Below, piece by piece: positions 9,384 through 20,325 of a stretch of DNA of 64,000 nucleotides. This DNA comes from Deltaproteobacteria bacterium. GTDB lineage: Bacteria > Desulfobacterota > Desulfarculia > Adiutricales > Adiutricaceae. Positions within the stretch are counted from its first letter, which is position 1; every line of letters begins with the position of its first letter. The translations under genes and the position numbers were made by a program. The DNA lies in the NCBI GenBank assembly GCA_031276865.1, contig JAISMF010000077.1, positions 18,350 through 82,349 of the forward strand, in the 5' to 3' direction. Below the pieces are notes generated by a model. It searched no databases. It saw nothing but the letters and a program-made list of their open reading frames with translations, and was not told where the DNA came from.

Positions 9384-11147
9384 ATGGGTCACTTAACTCC
9401 GGTGGTAACCACGATTGAAGAAAACTGCTGCAACTGCCAGCGCTGCATCTCCGCCTGCCCCGTCAAGTTCGCGAACGACGCCTCCTCCGGAAACACGGTG
9501 AAGGTCGTCCATGACCTCTGCATAGGCTGCGGAGCCTGCCTGGAAGCCTGCCAGCACGCGGCCAGGGTGGGAGTGGACGATTTTCCGGCTTTCTTGAAAG
9601 ACCTCCACAGCGGAGTGCCGATGATAGCCATCGTGGCTCCGGCCGTGGCCGCCACCTTCCCCGGCCTCTATCTGAATTTCAACGGCTGGCTCTTAAGCCT
9701 GGGCGTGAAGGCCGTCTTCGACGTGAGTTTCGGAGCCGAGCTCACGGTTAAAAGCTACGTGGAGCAGATAAAGGTTCTCCGCCCCAGGACGGTCCTGGCC
9801 CAACCGTGTCCGGCCATCGTGACCTTCTGCGAGATCTACCAGCCCCAGCTTTTAAAACTCCTAGCCAAGTCCGACAGCCCCATGCTCCACTCCATGAAGA
9901 TGATCAGGGCCTTCCTGCCGGAGTACAACAACTGCAAGATAGCCGTCATGAGCCCCTGCTACGCCAAACGCCGGGAGTTCGACGAGACGGGCTACGGGGA
10001 CTACAACGTCACCTACATCAGTTTGAAAAAACACATAACCGAAAACAACATAGATTTAAACGACTTCGAGCCGGTCATGTTTCCCGAGCCCCTGGCGGAA
10101 AGGGCGGTGCTCTTCTCCATGCCGGGCGGACTTATGAAGACCGTGGAGCGCTACGTTCCGGACATCTCGGACGACACTAGGAAAATCGAGGGGGTGAACA
10201 ACATCTACCCCTATCTGGAAACCCTGTGGAAGTCCTACGAGGAGGAGAAGACCCCGCTTTTAATCGACGCCTTGAACTGCGAATGCGGCTGCAACGGCGG
10301 AACGGGGGTTCCGGAACGGGAAGATAGAAGCATGGACGAACTCGACTACCTCGTAAAGGAGCGTAGCAGGAGCCTTAAAGAGTATTACAAGGAGAAGACC
10401 AAATCCAGGACCATCTTCAAACGCAAAAACGCGGGTGAGGTGGTAAACGACTTGGTGGCCCGTTACTGGAAGGCCGGACTCTACACCAGGGGCTACACCG
10501 ATCACTCCAGAAACTTCAAACCCACCACCCTCACAAACGAGGATCGAGACAGGATAGCCAAACTCATCGGGAAGGACTCGGAGGATAAATTCTTCAACTG
10601 CCCCAGCTGCGGCTACAACTCCTGCGCCAAGATGATCATGGCCATCCACTTCGGCTGCAACACCGAGGAGAACTGCCACCACTACCTCATCGATCGCACT
10701 GAATCCGGCCGCACGCATTTAAGAAACATCATAAACATCGGCACCTCTATATCGGACTCCGTATCGGCCGCCGAATCCACAATCAACGCCATGAGCGATG
10801 GCATGGACAACATCAAGTCGCTTTCCTCCAAGATAGGGGACGTGCTTAAAAGCATCGAGGATATCTCCTTTCAGACCAACATTTTGGCCCTGAACGCCGC
10901 GGTGGAGGCCGCCCGGGCGGGCGAGGCCGGCGCCGGCTTCGCCGTGGTGGCCGACGAGGTGAGAAACCTGGCCGGCCGCAGCGCCTCCGCCGTAAACGAG
11001 TCCCGACGCATGATCGAAAAGACCCAGGCCAGCGTCCTGGACGGGGTGGAGAGCACCCAGAGCGTCAAAGACACCTTCATGGGCCTGAAAACCACGGCGC
11101 TGAGCATAACCGAAACCGTGAACGAAATTGAAAAAGAACTGGAGTAG
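9384..11147 (+). CDS. Ferredoxin/[FeFe]-hydrogenase-like/FeS/chemoreceptor fusion
   Basis: This 587-residue protein is probably a cytoplasmic redox or hydrogen sensor. An N-terminal ferredoxin domain has CxxCxxCxxxCP (residues 15-26) and a second cluster motif [11 protein letters not shown]. An iron-hydrogenase large-subunit-like domain follows (about 75-320) and keeps the H-cluster cysteine segments in altered form: [20 protein letters not shown] and CECGCNGG. A third FeS domain (about 405-440, [10 protein letters not shown]...C...C) comes next. The C-terminus is a methyl-accepting chemotaxis signalling hairpin ([34 protein letters not shown]). There are no transmembrane segments and no HAMP domain. 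The domain mix resembles sensory rather than catalytic [FeFe] hydrogenases. A TAGGTG Shine-Dalgarno precedes the ATG. No che or hydrogenase-maturation genes lie nearby. Confidence 0.9.
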   Translation: MGHLTPVVTTIEENCCNCQRCISACPVKFANDASSGNTVKVVHDLCIGCGACLEACQHAARVGVDDFPAFLKDLHSGVPMIAIVAPAVAATFPGLYLNFNGWLLSLGVKAVFDVSFGAELTVKSYVEQIKVLRPRTVLAQPCPAIVTFCEIYQPQLLKLLAKSDSPMLHSMKMIRAFLPEYNNCKIAVMSPCYAKRREFDETGYGDYNVTYISLKKHITENNIDLNDFEPVMFPEPLAERAVLFSMPGGLMKTVERYVPDISDDTRKIEGVNNIYPYLETLWKSYEEEKTPLLIDALNCECGCNGGTGVPEREDRSMDELDYLVKERSRSLKEYYKEKTKSRTIFKRKNAGEVVNDLVARYWKAGLYTRGYTDHSRNFKPTTLTNEDRDRIAKLIGKDSEDKFFNCPSCGYNSCAKMIMAIHFGCNTEENCHHYLIDRTESGRTHLRNIINIGTSISDSVSAAESTINAMSDGMDNIKSLSSKIGDVLKSIEDISFQTNILALNAAVEAARAGEAGAGFAVVADEVRNLAGRSASAVNESRRMIEKTQASVLDGVESTQSVKDTFMGLKTTALSITETVNEIEKELE

Positions 11148-11150
11148 CCG

Positions 11151-11190
11151 AGGGACGCTTTAGGGCGGCCCTGAAGCGAGTCCCTTTTTT
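11151..11190 (+). terminator. Terminator after the hydrogenase-like sensor
   Basis: An imperfect stem (AGGGAC-GCTT-AGGG pairing with CCCT-AAGC-GTCCCT) ends in a run of six T. It lies 3 bases after the stop codon and is a convincing rho-independent terminator. Confidence 0.8.
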
Positions 11191-11568
11191 AAAAACCCGC
11201 TCTTTTCCAGAGGATTTCTTCAAAGGTCTCTACGACTATCCTCCGTCACGCGCCCGCTTTCTCTTCGAACTTCGTGATGATGACACCGCCTCCGAAAGCC
11301 GAAACATTTATCCGGCGCTGTATAAATAAGATATATTTCCTCCGTGGTAATTATGTACCGACTCTCGACCGGCTACAACCCCGTTCGAAAAAACGGTAAG
11401 GATGACCGTATTATCCAGCCCACTGGCCTAATGAAAAACAATCATGGAGGAAAATGACTAAATATATTGTCAACGCGCTTTAAGAGCCACCACGGTCGAT
11501 AAAAACTCGGCCGCATGAATTACGCGATTTTACACCTCGATTGGGAATAGCTTGTTTGTTGGTGATTT
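11191..11568. other. Spacer with degenerate repeat ends ahead of the R-M gene
   Basis: No gene is seen. A CCTCCGTGGTAATTA segment near 11340 and CCACCACGGTCGATAAAAAC near 11480 resemble degenerate ends of the family 1 inverted-repeat element. A reverse-oriented TAATTACCACCGTGG lies just past the restriction-modification gene at about 14336. Confidence 0.35.
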
Positions 11569-14289
11569 ATGAAATTAAGCTGGGATCAGATATACGACAA
11601 CGCTTCTTCTTTTTCCAACCGCTGGGAAAACGGACAAAAAGAAAAATCACAGTCACAATTATTTGTTTCAGATTTATTAAAAGTATTTGGAGTCGATATT
11701 AAGTCCGACATTCAAGAAAAAGACGGCGGTTTTGAATTTCCAGTAAAAATATCCGAACATAATGCTGGGTTAATTGATTTTTTTTGGAAAAAAAATATTG
11801 CGATAGAAATGAAATCTAAAGGTAAAAATTTAACTGAAGCCTTTAAACAATTACAAAATTACATGCGTCATCTTCCAGAAGATGAAATTCCCGATCTGTT
11901 TCTCGTATCAGACTTTGAAAACATGATGCTGTTTCAGCGTTCAATAGGAAAAATACGCAAGTTTAAAACAACTAATCTTCGTAATAATGTCAATTATTTC
12001 GCTAATATCGCAGGCTATGAACAGGGATTTTATAGGGAAGATCTAGAAGAAGTCAATGTAAAAGCCGCTGAAATGATGGCTCATTTGCATGATAATCTTG
12101 AAAGCCACGGATATAAGGGACACGATCTCGAAGTTTATTTAGTGCGACTATTATTTTGTTTTTTTGCTGAACATACTGAAATATTTTATAAAGATAGTTT
12201 TTATCGTTATTTAAAAAATTCGAAACAAGATGGTTCTGACTTAGCCGCACGGTTAGGAGAACTTTTTCAGTATTTTAATTTATCAATAGATGAGCGCGAA
12301 AATCAAACATTATGGCCAGATGATATAAAACATTTTAGATATATTAACGGAAATCTATTTAAAGAAAAAATTCAACTTTTTAAACTATCCAAAGACATGT
12401 ATAATTTATTGTTAAGATGTGCGGAATTTGACTGGAGTAAAATAAGTCCCGCCATATTCGGCGCTATGTTTCAAGGCGTAATGGATAAAGAAAAACGACG
12501 TGAACTTGGGGCCCATTATACTTCTGAAGAAAACATTCTTAAACTGATAAATTCTCTTTTTATGAATGATTTATGGAAAGAATACGAGTTAATTAAAAAC
12601 GATAAAAGAGAACTTGAAAAATTTATTAACATAATCGGTCAAATGATATTCCTTGATCCAGCCTGCGGATGCGGCAATTTTCTTATCGTAACTTATCGCG
12701 AACTTAGACGATTAGAGTTGCAAGCAGTAAAACTTAAGTATGCTCAAGGCCATCTTCCTTTTCTTAACACCACGATTTCTTTAAATGTAAATCTAGACCA
12801 ATTTTACGGCATTGAATGCGAAGATTTCGCATGCCAGATAGCCCAAGTAGGCATGTGGCTGATGGATCATCAGATGAATTTAGAAGCGGCGAAAGAGTTG
12901 GGTGGATATCACTATAACCTGCCCCTTAAAAACAGCGCTTCCATAATAAACGCAAACGCTCTTAAGCTTAACTGGGAAAATATACTACCTGCCAAAGATT
13001 TTACTTATATTTTCGGAAATCCTCCGTTTGCAGGATCAAAAATGCTGACGAATATTCAACGCGAGGATATGGCCCTTGTATTTAACGACCATGTAAAAAA
13101 TTACGGAATTCTTGATTATGTGACCGCATGGTATGATAAGGCTTCAAAATATATAGAAAAAAAGACCACTAAAGTCGCTTTTGTCTCGACAAACTCTATA
13201 ACTCAGGGAGAACAGGTGACAGCTCTTTGGAAACCTCTCATTGAACGATACGGCGTTCATATTGATTTCGCTTATAGAACTTTCAAGTGGACTAACGAAG
13301 CGAAAGGAAATGCTGGAGTTTACTGTGTAATCATTGGTTTTTCCACGGCAAAATCAAAAGGAAATAAAATTATATATGATAATGACAAAAAAATCATAGC
13401 CAATAATATTAATCCATATTTATTGGACGCTCCGGATATTTTTATTGAAAAGCGCAGAGTTCCTCTTTGCGCTGTACCTGAAATTGGTATAGGAAACAAA
13501 CCAATTGATGGCGGATATTATCTATTTACCGAAGAGGAAAAAAATAGATTTGTAAAAACAGAACCAAAATCTAATAAATGGTTTAAACGATGGTACGGAG
13601 CTGAGGAATTTCTAAACAACAGACCGCGATGGTGTTTATGGCTGGGTGAATGTCCTCCGGAGGAACTCAGCAAAATGCCGGAAGCTAAAAAACGAATCGC
13701 CGCTGTTAGAGAATTTAGACTGGCCAGCAAAAGCGAACCGACACAAAAGCTAGCCAGCACTCCTAGACTTTTTCACGTAATGAATATGCCAAGAAAACCA
13801 TATTTAGTCATTCCTAAAGTTACAACGGATAGAAGAGATTATCTTCCTATAGACTTTATGCTGCAAGAAGATCTTGCAAGCGATCTATTATTTATTATTC
13901 AAGGCGCTAATTTTTATCATTTTGGAGTTCTTTCTTCAAAAATACATATGTTATGGGTAACAGCCGTGTGCGGAAGGTTGGGGAATAATTTACGTTATTC
14001 TAAAGACATTGCTTATAACAATTTTCCTTGGCCAGTTGTTTCTGATAATCAGAGAGACGATATAGTAAAAGCCGCAGAAAATATCATTAATGTGCGTAAA
14101 TTATACAAAAATAGTTCTCTCGCTTCACTTTATGATCGGGATACAATGCCGGACGATCTTTGGAACGCTCACCAACAACTTGATCGAACATTGATGAGAG
14201 CTTATCGCTTTGACATAAAAAATTTTACAGATGCTGAAATTACAGGCAGATTAATTAATATGTATGTAAAAATGATATTTAACAAGTAA
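11569..14289 (+). CDS. Type IIL/IIG restriction-modification enzyme (MmeI-like)
   Basis: A single 906-residue polypeptide combines DNA cleavage and adenine methylation, like MmeI-family enzymes. The N-terminal PD-(D/E)XK-type site is visible as D70...E80-M-K82 in GLIDFF...IAIEMKSK. A helical spacer follows, then a gamma-class N6-adenine methyltransferase with SAM motif LDPACGCGNFL (about residue 361) and catalytic NPPF (about residue 484). The region after about 620 (RWYGAEEFLNN, LFHVMNMPRKPYLVIPKV) corresponds to the target-recognition and C-terminal helical parts. Length fits the family and the frame is intact. Codon use is strikingly AT-rich compared with the surrounding core genes, which indicates horizontal acquisition. 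No separate specificity or restriction subunit is needed. The recognition sequence cannot be read from the protein by eye. Confidence 0.9.
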   Translation: MKLSWDQIYDNASSFSNRWENGQKEKSQSQLFVSDLLKVFGVDIKSDIQEKDGGFEFPVKISEHNAGLIDFFWKKNIAIEMKSKGKNLTEAFKQLQNYMRHLPEDEIPDLFLVSDFENMMLFQRSIGKIRKFKTTNLRNNVNYFANIAGYEQGFYREDLEEVNVKAAEMMAHLHDNLESHGYKGHDLEVYLVRLLFCFFAEHTEIFYKDSFYRYLKNSKQDGSDLAARLGELFQYFNLSIDERENQTLWPDDIKHFRYINGNLFKEKIQLFKLSKDMYNLLLRCAEFDWSKISPAIFGAMFQGVMDKEKRRELGAHYTSEENILKLINSLFMNDLWKEYELIKNDKRELEKFINIIGQMIFLDPACGCGNFLIVTYRELRRLELQAVKLKYAQGHLPFLNTTISLNVNLDQFYGIECEDFACQIAQVGMWLMDHQMNLEAAKELGGYHYNLPLKNSASIINANALKLNWENILPAKDFTYIFGNPPFAGSKMLTNIQREDMALVFNDHVKNYGILDYVTAWYDKASKYIEKKTTKVAFVSTNSITQGEQVTALWKPLIERYGVHIDFAYRTFKWTNEAKGNAGVYCVIIGFSTAKSKGNKIIYDNDKKIIANNINPYLLDAPDIFIEKRRVPLCAVPEIGIGNKPIDGGYYLFTEEEKNRFVKTEPKSNKWFKRWYGAEEFLNNRPRWCLWLGECPPEELSKMPEAKKRIAAVREFRLASKSEPTQKLASTPRLFHVMNMPRKPYLVIPKVTTDRRDYLPIDFMLQEDLASDLLFIIQGANFYHFGVLSSKIHMLWVTAVCGRLGNNLRYSKDIAYNNFPWPVVSDNQRDDIVKAAENIINVRKLYKNSSLASLYDRDTMPDDLWNAHQQLDRTLMRAYRFDIKNFTDAEITGRLINMYVKMIFNK

Positions 14290-14432
14290 TCTGTAATTCT
14301 CGATTTTTTTCCAACTATGCGTAAAACCGAACTGTAATTACCACCGTGGACTACACACATAATAAACCTCCCACGTGGTTATAATTTTTAATTTCTCCCA
14401 GCATGTAAGATGATTAAGAATCCATAGTCAAA

Positions 14433-14543
14433 TATAATTGTCGCAGTAGGAGACGCCCTTTCAGGCGCACCCCAGCGCAAATCCCGATGGGCGCTATTTA
14501 CGCACCGGGCTCCTCTTTGGATGTTTGACGTATAATCGAGTAG
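14433..14543 (+). repeat. 110-base direct repeat, copy 1
   Basis: This segment begins TATAATTGTCGCAGTAGGAGACGCC and ends GATGTTTGACGTATAATCGAGTAG. It recurs with about 80% identity by eye at 14745. The core can fold (GGCGC and GGGCGC/GCACCGGG arms), and the AGGAG/CTCCT outer arms pair. It is a structured repeat of unknown function. Confidence 0.6.
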
Positions 14544-14624
14544 AGTGGTACGGATGCGCGATTCTGGATGCCGGAATCCTACCCCACCATTTCTGGATGA
14601 ATTGTACCCAAGTTTTTTTCCTTT

Positions 14625-14716
14625 TATTACTCTGGCGGTTAAATATTAGAAACAGGCGGGAATAATGATCGGGATACTGACTGACATTGTTCTAACTTTT
14701 ATCCGCCGGGGCAATA
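14625..14716. repeat. Inverted-repeat element, family 1, copy A (92 bp)
   Basis: The ends are TATTACTCTGGCGGTTAAATATTAGAAAC and its near-complement GTTCTAACTTTTATCCGCCGGGGCAATA. The element is 92 bases long and bounded by TA on both sides. It shares ends and length with the copies at 17203, 28141, 28609, 35924 and 53721. It is too small to code and looks like a MITE. Confidence 0.8.
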
Positions 14717-14744
14717 GTAAAATATAATTTTATTATATATATAG

Positions 14745-14854
14745 TATAATGTTCGCGGTAGGAGACGCCATTTAGGCCGCCCCAGCGCGCGAATCCCGGC
14801 GGGCGCGATTAACGCGCCGGGATCCTATTTGATGTTTGACGTAAAATCGAGTAG
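14745..14854 (+). repeat. 110-base direct repeat, copy 2
   Basis: Second copy of the element at 14433, beginning TATAATGTTCGCGGTAGGAGACGCC and ending GATGTTTGACGTAAAATCGAGTAG. The core CCCGGCGGGCGCG-ATTA-ACGCGCCGGG forms a strong hairpin. It lies between family 1 copy A and the large palindrome that closes the toxin-antitoxin operon. Confidence 0.6.
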
Positions 14855-14858
14855 GGCT

Positions 14859-14916
14859 TTAGGCAAATTAGCGTGTTATATTCCGTATACGGAATAAAAC
14901 ACGCTAATTTGCCTAA
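14859..14916. repeat. 58-bp near-perfect palindrome after the HEPN/MNT operon
   Basis: TTAGGCAAATTAGCGTGTT is the outer arm and the centre is CCGTATACGG. The two 27-base arms differ at one position. It lies 10 bases beyond the stop codon of the minus-strand nucleotidyltransferase gene. It could act as a bidirectional terminator, although no U-tract follows, or it could be a recombination or mobile-element site. Confidence 0.8.
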
Positions 14917-14926
14917 GCTCAATAAA

Positions 14927-15244
14927 TTACTGAATTTCAATGCCTGTACTAATAACTCCATTAATAAAAGGATTGTCATCATAAAGATCAGATACATGGT
15001 ATACCATTGGAGAAAAAAATAATTTATAATTAAGAGAAATCATACGTAGTTGAATCATAATTTCAAGCCAATTATCATCAGTCAGATTAGTAATAAAAAA
15101 ACAAATATCAACATCACTAAGTTCAGTCGCGTTACCTTTAGCGTATGAACCATACAATACAACTTTATCAACAGGTAATACTTGTCGAACAGCATTAGCG
15201 TATTCAATTACTATGGGCTTTATGGCTTCAATATCACCAGCCAT
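14927..15244 (-). CDS. MNT-type nucleotidyltransferase antitoxin
   Basis: This is a minimal nucleotidyltransferase of the kind paired with HEPN toxins, which it neutralises, in characterised cases by AMPylating them. The 105-residue protein shows the catalytic signature GSYAKGNATELSDVDICFF (GSx(n)DxD). It lies 53 bases downstream of a HEPN gene on the same strand, the usual arrangement. Composition is AT-rich, unlike the core genes. The gene ends just before a 58-bp palindrome. Confidence 0.85.
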   Translation of the reverse strand: MAGDIEAIKPIVIEYANAVRQVLPVDKVVLYGSYAKGNATELSDVDICFFITNLTDDNWLEIMIQLRMISLNYKLFFSPMVYHVSDLYDDNPFINGVISTGIEIQ

Positions 15245-15297
15245 GAATGCATCTCCTTAGTCTTAGTTAAAATATCATTAGCCTTCTGTTTGGTAAT

Positions 15298-15624
15298 TCA
15301 TTTATTTATGGTTTGCTTATAATCAACATATCGAATGTTAAGGTAATATGATGAAATTTCCGCCATAAATTGATATCGTTCTTCACTAACAGGCTCTTTC
15401 AATTTATCCTCAAATAATTTAACAATTTTTTGAATTTCATGAATTCTTGGAAAGTTATCTCCTACTAATAATATATGTATTCCTTTGACTAATTTTTCAA
15501 TGGCTTGCTGACGCATGAATGCGACATATAGCCAACGACCAGAATTAAACATGTTAGTTGCAGAATCAAGGTCGTATTGAGATAAATTTAACCAATGTGT
15601 AAATTTTTCTTGAATGTCCATCAT
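15298..15624 (-). CDS. HEPN-domain toxin
   Basis: A 108-residue helical HEPN protein, the predicted RNase toxin partner of the MNT protein downstream. The N-terminal helix pattern W...SQYDLDSATNMFNSGRW followed by AFMRQQAIEKLVKGIHIL is typical of the family. An RIHEI segment (about residue 62) may provide the short R...H motif, but I cannot place the Rx4-6H catalytic motif with certainty, so activity is not assured. Two adjacent ATG codons are available as the start. The AT-rich composition matches its partner. Confidence 0.8.
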   Translation of the reverse strand: MMDIQEKFTHWLNLSQYDLDSATNMFNSGRWLYVAFMRQQAIEKLVKGIHILLVGDNFPRIHEIQKIVKLFEDKLKEPVSEERYQFMAEISSYYLNIRYVDYKQTINK

Positions 15625-17776
15625 TTATTTACTAATTTGAGATTGCATATTGCAACCGTAAATGTAATAGCCATAAACACAAACTCACCGAAGGAAATTA
15701 GATAAACTTGATCGTCGCCAGAAACGTTGTGAATGTCTTAAGTCTCTTTGCGTAAAGTAATCTGGCCTTGTTAAATTACCGCTTTCCTAACATTATTTGT
15801 TAGGTCTTATTGAAATTCTCCTTGGTGATGTAATCCCAAAATAGATGATAAACTTACACCACGAGCGTCCTAAATAAAATTCCGCATTTTTTCTAATCCA
15901 ATATATAGGTCATTAGTTACATAAATTTCGATAAATAGTGTGAAGTCGGATAATATCGCCGCCAATTCTCAAATAGGGTCCTTCTGAGCGGTTTTGGCGC
16001 GGGTCCTCTGAAAACTTGAATATATGCCGGTTTTAGCCAATACTTTGCAGAACTGATCCCGCGTTTAGAATGCGGGTGAACTTACGCTTAAAACTTAGTC
16101 TTAAATATAACATTTAATTTGCTAAACAAATTAAAAAATTCTTATTAATTATAAGTATATTTAAAAGGATATATTTATAATCTAAATACTTCTCCAAAGG
16201 CTTATTCCCGTAAATTTCCAGGATCATCACAGTTTAGAACCTGTCCGGAAACGTCCTAATTCCCTGATTCTAGGGAGTTTTACAACCTACTCCTAAACTC
16301 GCCAGCTTTCCAACCTGACTTCCAATATAGCCCAATTAGAAGCCATAGGTCAACCTGATTGAATCAGGAGTCATTTTTCCCCTATTCTCAAAATCAAGCA
16401 TAAAACCCCATTACAATTTCTCATCAGTTTTCGTAATCAAATTGTATGACGTCGAGACAACCCAATTCTCAAATTGAAATCGCCACGACATCATTATTAA
16501 TTTCATGTTATGTCCCTTTCTTCAATTTTGGGATGGATACAAAGCTAGGTCTATAGTTTATTTATATTGTCAGAAACAAGAGTTCTTTATAACTGACATT
16601 ATTATTTATTGTTCTTCCTTCGATGTTGATTAAAACCTTAGATTATATTATTTAAACCTTGAAAATTCACACTTAATTTAAAACCAACAGTCCATCAAAA
16701 TTATTTAAATAACCAATTATTAAAAAATGAATTCTAATCAAATTTAACTCAAAGCTTAAATTAACATTCTGATTTTAAACTTAAAATTCAAAAACATATA
16801 AATCGTTTAACCAGTAATGATAGGCACCTCCAATATTTTTAATAATTCACTAACCATGAATACCGAATAAATTAATTTCATTTAATTTTTATATTCACAT
16901 TTTGATTTTTCACTTGCTATTTTAATTAAGTCACCCAGAGTCGCTTTAAATTGTTTTATCCATCAGACCAAACAAAATACCAATTGTGTTTGTAGTTTAT
17001 TCATTTGATATTTTCTCATTTTAGAAGATCCAATAAATCCATTATTTTTTTGTTTATCATCACTTGTAATAAGTATATGTGACAAACCATCACTTACCAT
17101 TTTTAATTTACATTTATTTATCGAAGGATAGGAAATGTTTGAAAAAACAAGGATATTAATAAATTACAAATCACAAAAACGATCAAACAAAAATATGGAC
17201 TTATTACCACGGCGGACAAAAGTTAGAACGTTAGACGTGAGAATGAAGATGTTCCTCACGTTATCTCGCTTCTTTCCAATATTGAAACGCCGGAGTAATT
17301 TGAAGCGGTCGTCACATTCTTTGCCTCCAGTCAAAATTAAATGATAATCTGGCTAGGATGGTAAAGGGCTTCTTAAGACGATTTCTAAAGGACGAAAAAA
17401 ATATCAAAAACCTCTTCAAACTTCAAACGTAAGTCTATGCGATACGCTGTAAGACGTCCAAACGACTCTTATAAAATCAAACGATTTGAGTTGATGTTTA
17501 CCAAAACACTTACAAAACAAGGTCTTTCGATGGTCTAATAATTATCCGCCAGAGTTATATCAACTCATAAATGACGTTCCCGTCAAAAATCATATTTTTC
17601 AGCCTTGAAGACTATTACTTCATGAACCCGTAAGCCGGGCGTCTTTTTCATAGGCCTTCATGTAGGAAAATTCAAGAGCGGGATCCCCCCCGAACACCCG
17701 AGGCCGCCTAAACGTCCGCCCGGAGGAAGGACCTTAAAGGCGGCGAGACTTCCCCCTGGTTTTGGCGGAAGGCTTG
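15625..17776. other. AT-rich gene desert
   Basis: More than 2 kb of strongly AT-rich DNA without a recognisable coding region. The only ORF of note (17135-17344) runs through an inverted-repeat element and is rejected. A solo family 1 end (CTAATAATTATCCGCCAGAGTTAT, about 17535-17558) is present. I could not recognise degraded genes by translating readable segments. Confidence 0.6.
17203..17299. repeat. Inverted-repeat element, family 1, copy B
   Basis: The left end is ATTACCACGGCGGACAAAAGTTAGAAC and the right end is TTTCCAATATTGAAACGCCGGAGTAAT. The element is about 97 bases and matches the family consensus ends TTACCCCGGCGGATAAAAGTTAGAA / TTCCAATATTTAACCGCCGGGGTAA. Confidence 0.75.
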
Positions 17777-17823
17777 AAAACAAAGAGGGGTCCCCGAAAA
17801 GACGGGAACCCCTCTTTGTTTTT
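17777..17823 (-). terminator. Strong bidirectional terminator after dnaK
   Basis: AACAAAGAGGGGTCCCCG...CGGGAACCCCTCTTTGTT is a long stem flanked by A-run and T-run, so it can terminate on either strand. It lies about 60 bases beyond the dnaK stop codon and closes the stress-response locus. Confidence 0.9.
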
Positions 17824-17882
17824 AAAACCCTCCAAGGGCCCTACCCCGGCCCCGGGCTTTTATGGCGTCTTCCGGTGAATAA

Positions 17883-19814
<1,932 letters not shown>

Positions 19815-20325
19815 GCTCTATCCTCCAAAAAAACGAAATCGGTATTTTTAGCGGGCTTCCGCGACGGCTAAGCCCGGGTTCCTAATCGAAGTCCGCCTCC
19901 GGCGGGAAATGGCGTCCGGAAAAATCCGAAAGCCCATGAAGCGGCCGGAAGGCTTAAAATGAAATCCCTTCGGAGTTTGTTTTCCCGCCCGGGGGGCTTT
20001 CCCCGCCAAGGTCCTTTTTCCCGAAAAATTCCAGCTTACGGCGGGCCGTCTTTTAAAAATCCAGAGTATCGGCGTCTTAAAAAAAGCGAAAATAAGAAAA
20101 AGGCCTATAAACCCGTCCCGAAAGCTCACGGTCGCCCGCGGCCCCCCCGCCCCCGAAACGAACCGGACCTCTTAGGAAGCGGCGCCTTGAAGTTCCAAAG
20201 CTTGATCCGTCCAACTCGTGTAAAGCTCCGGGATGAAACGATCCTCGTCTCGGCCGGGGCCGCCCCCCGGAAGGGCGGCTGGGAGGGTCTCGCTCATTCA
20301 AAACGCTCGGGGCCCCGAAAGCCCG
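19815..20325. other. Spacer between the Hsp70-GrpE fusion gene and dnaK
   Basis: About 510 bases without a supportable gene. I looked for a CIRCE element (TTAGCACTC-N9-GAGTGCTAA) ahead of dnaK and found none. Only the dnaK ribosome-binding site is clear. Confidence 0.5.

Noticed and set aside
17135-17344. 69-aa ORF in the AT-rich desert
   Set aside because: Most of it is the sequence of a family 1 inverted-repeat element, so it is not a gene.
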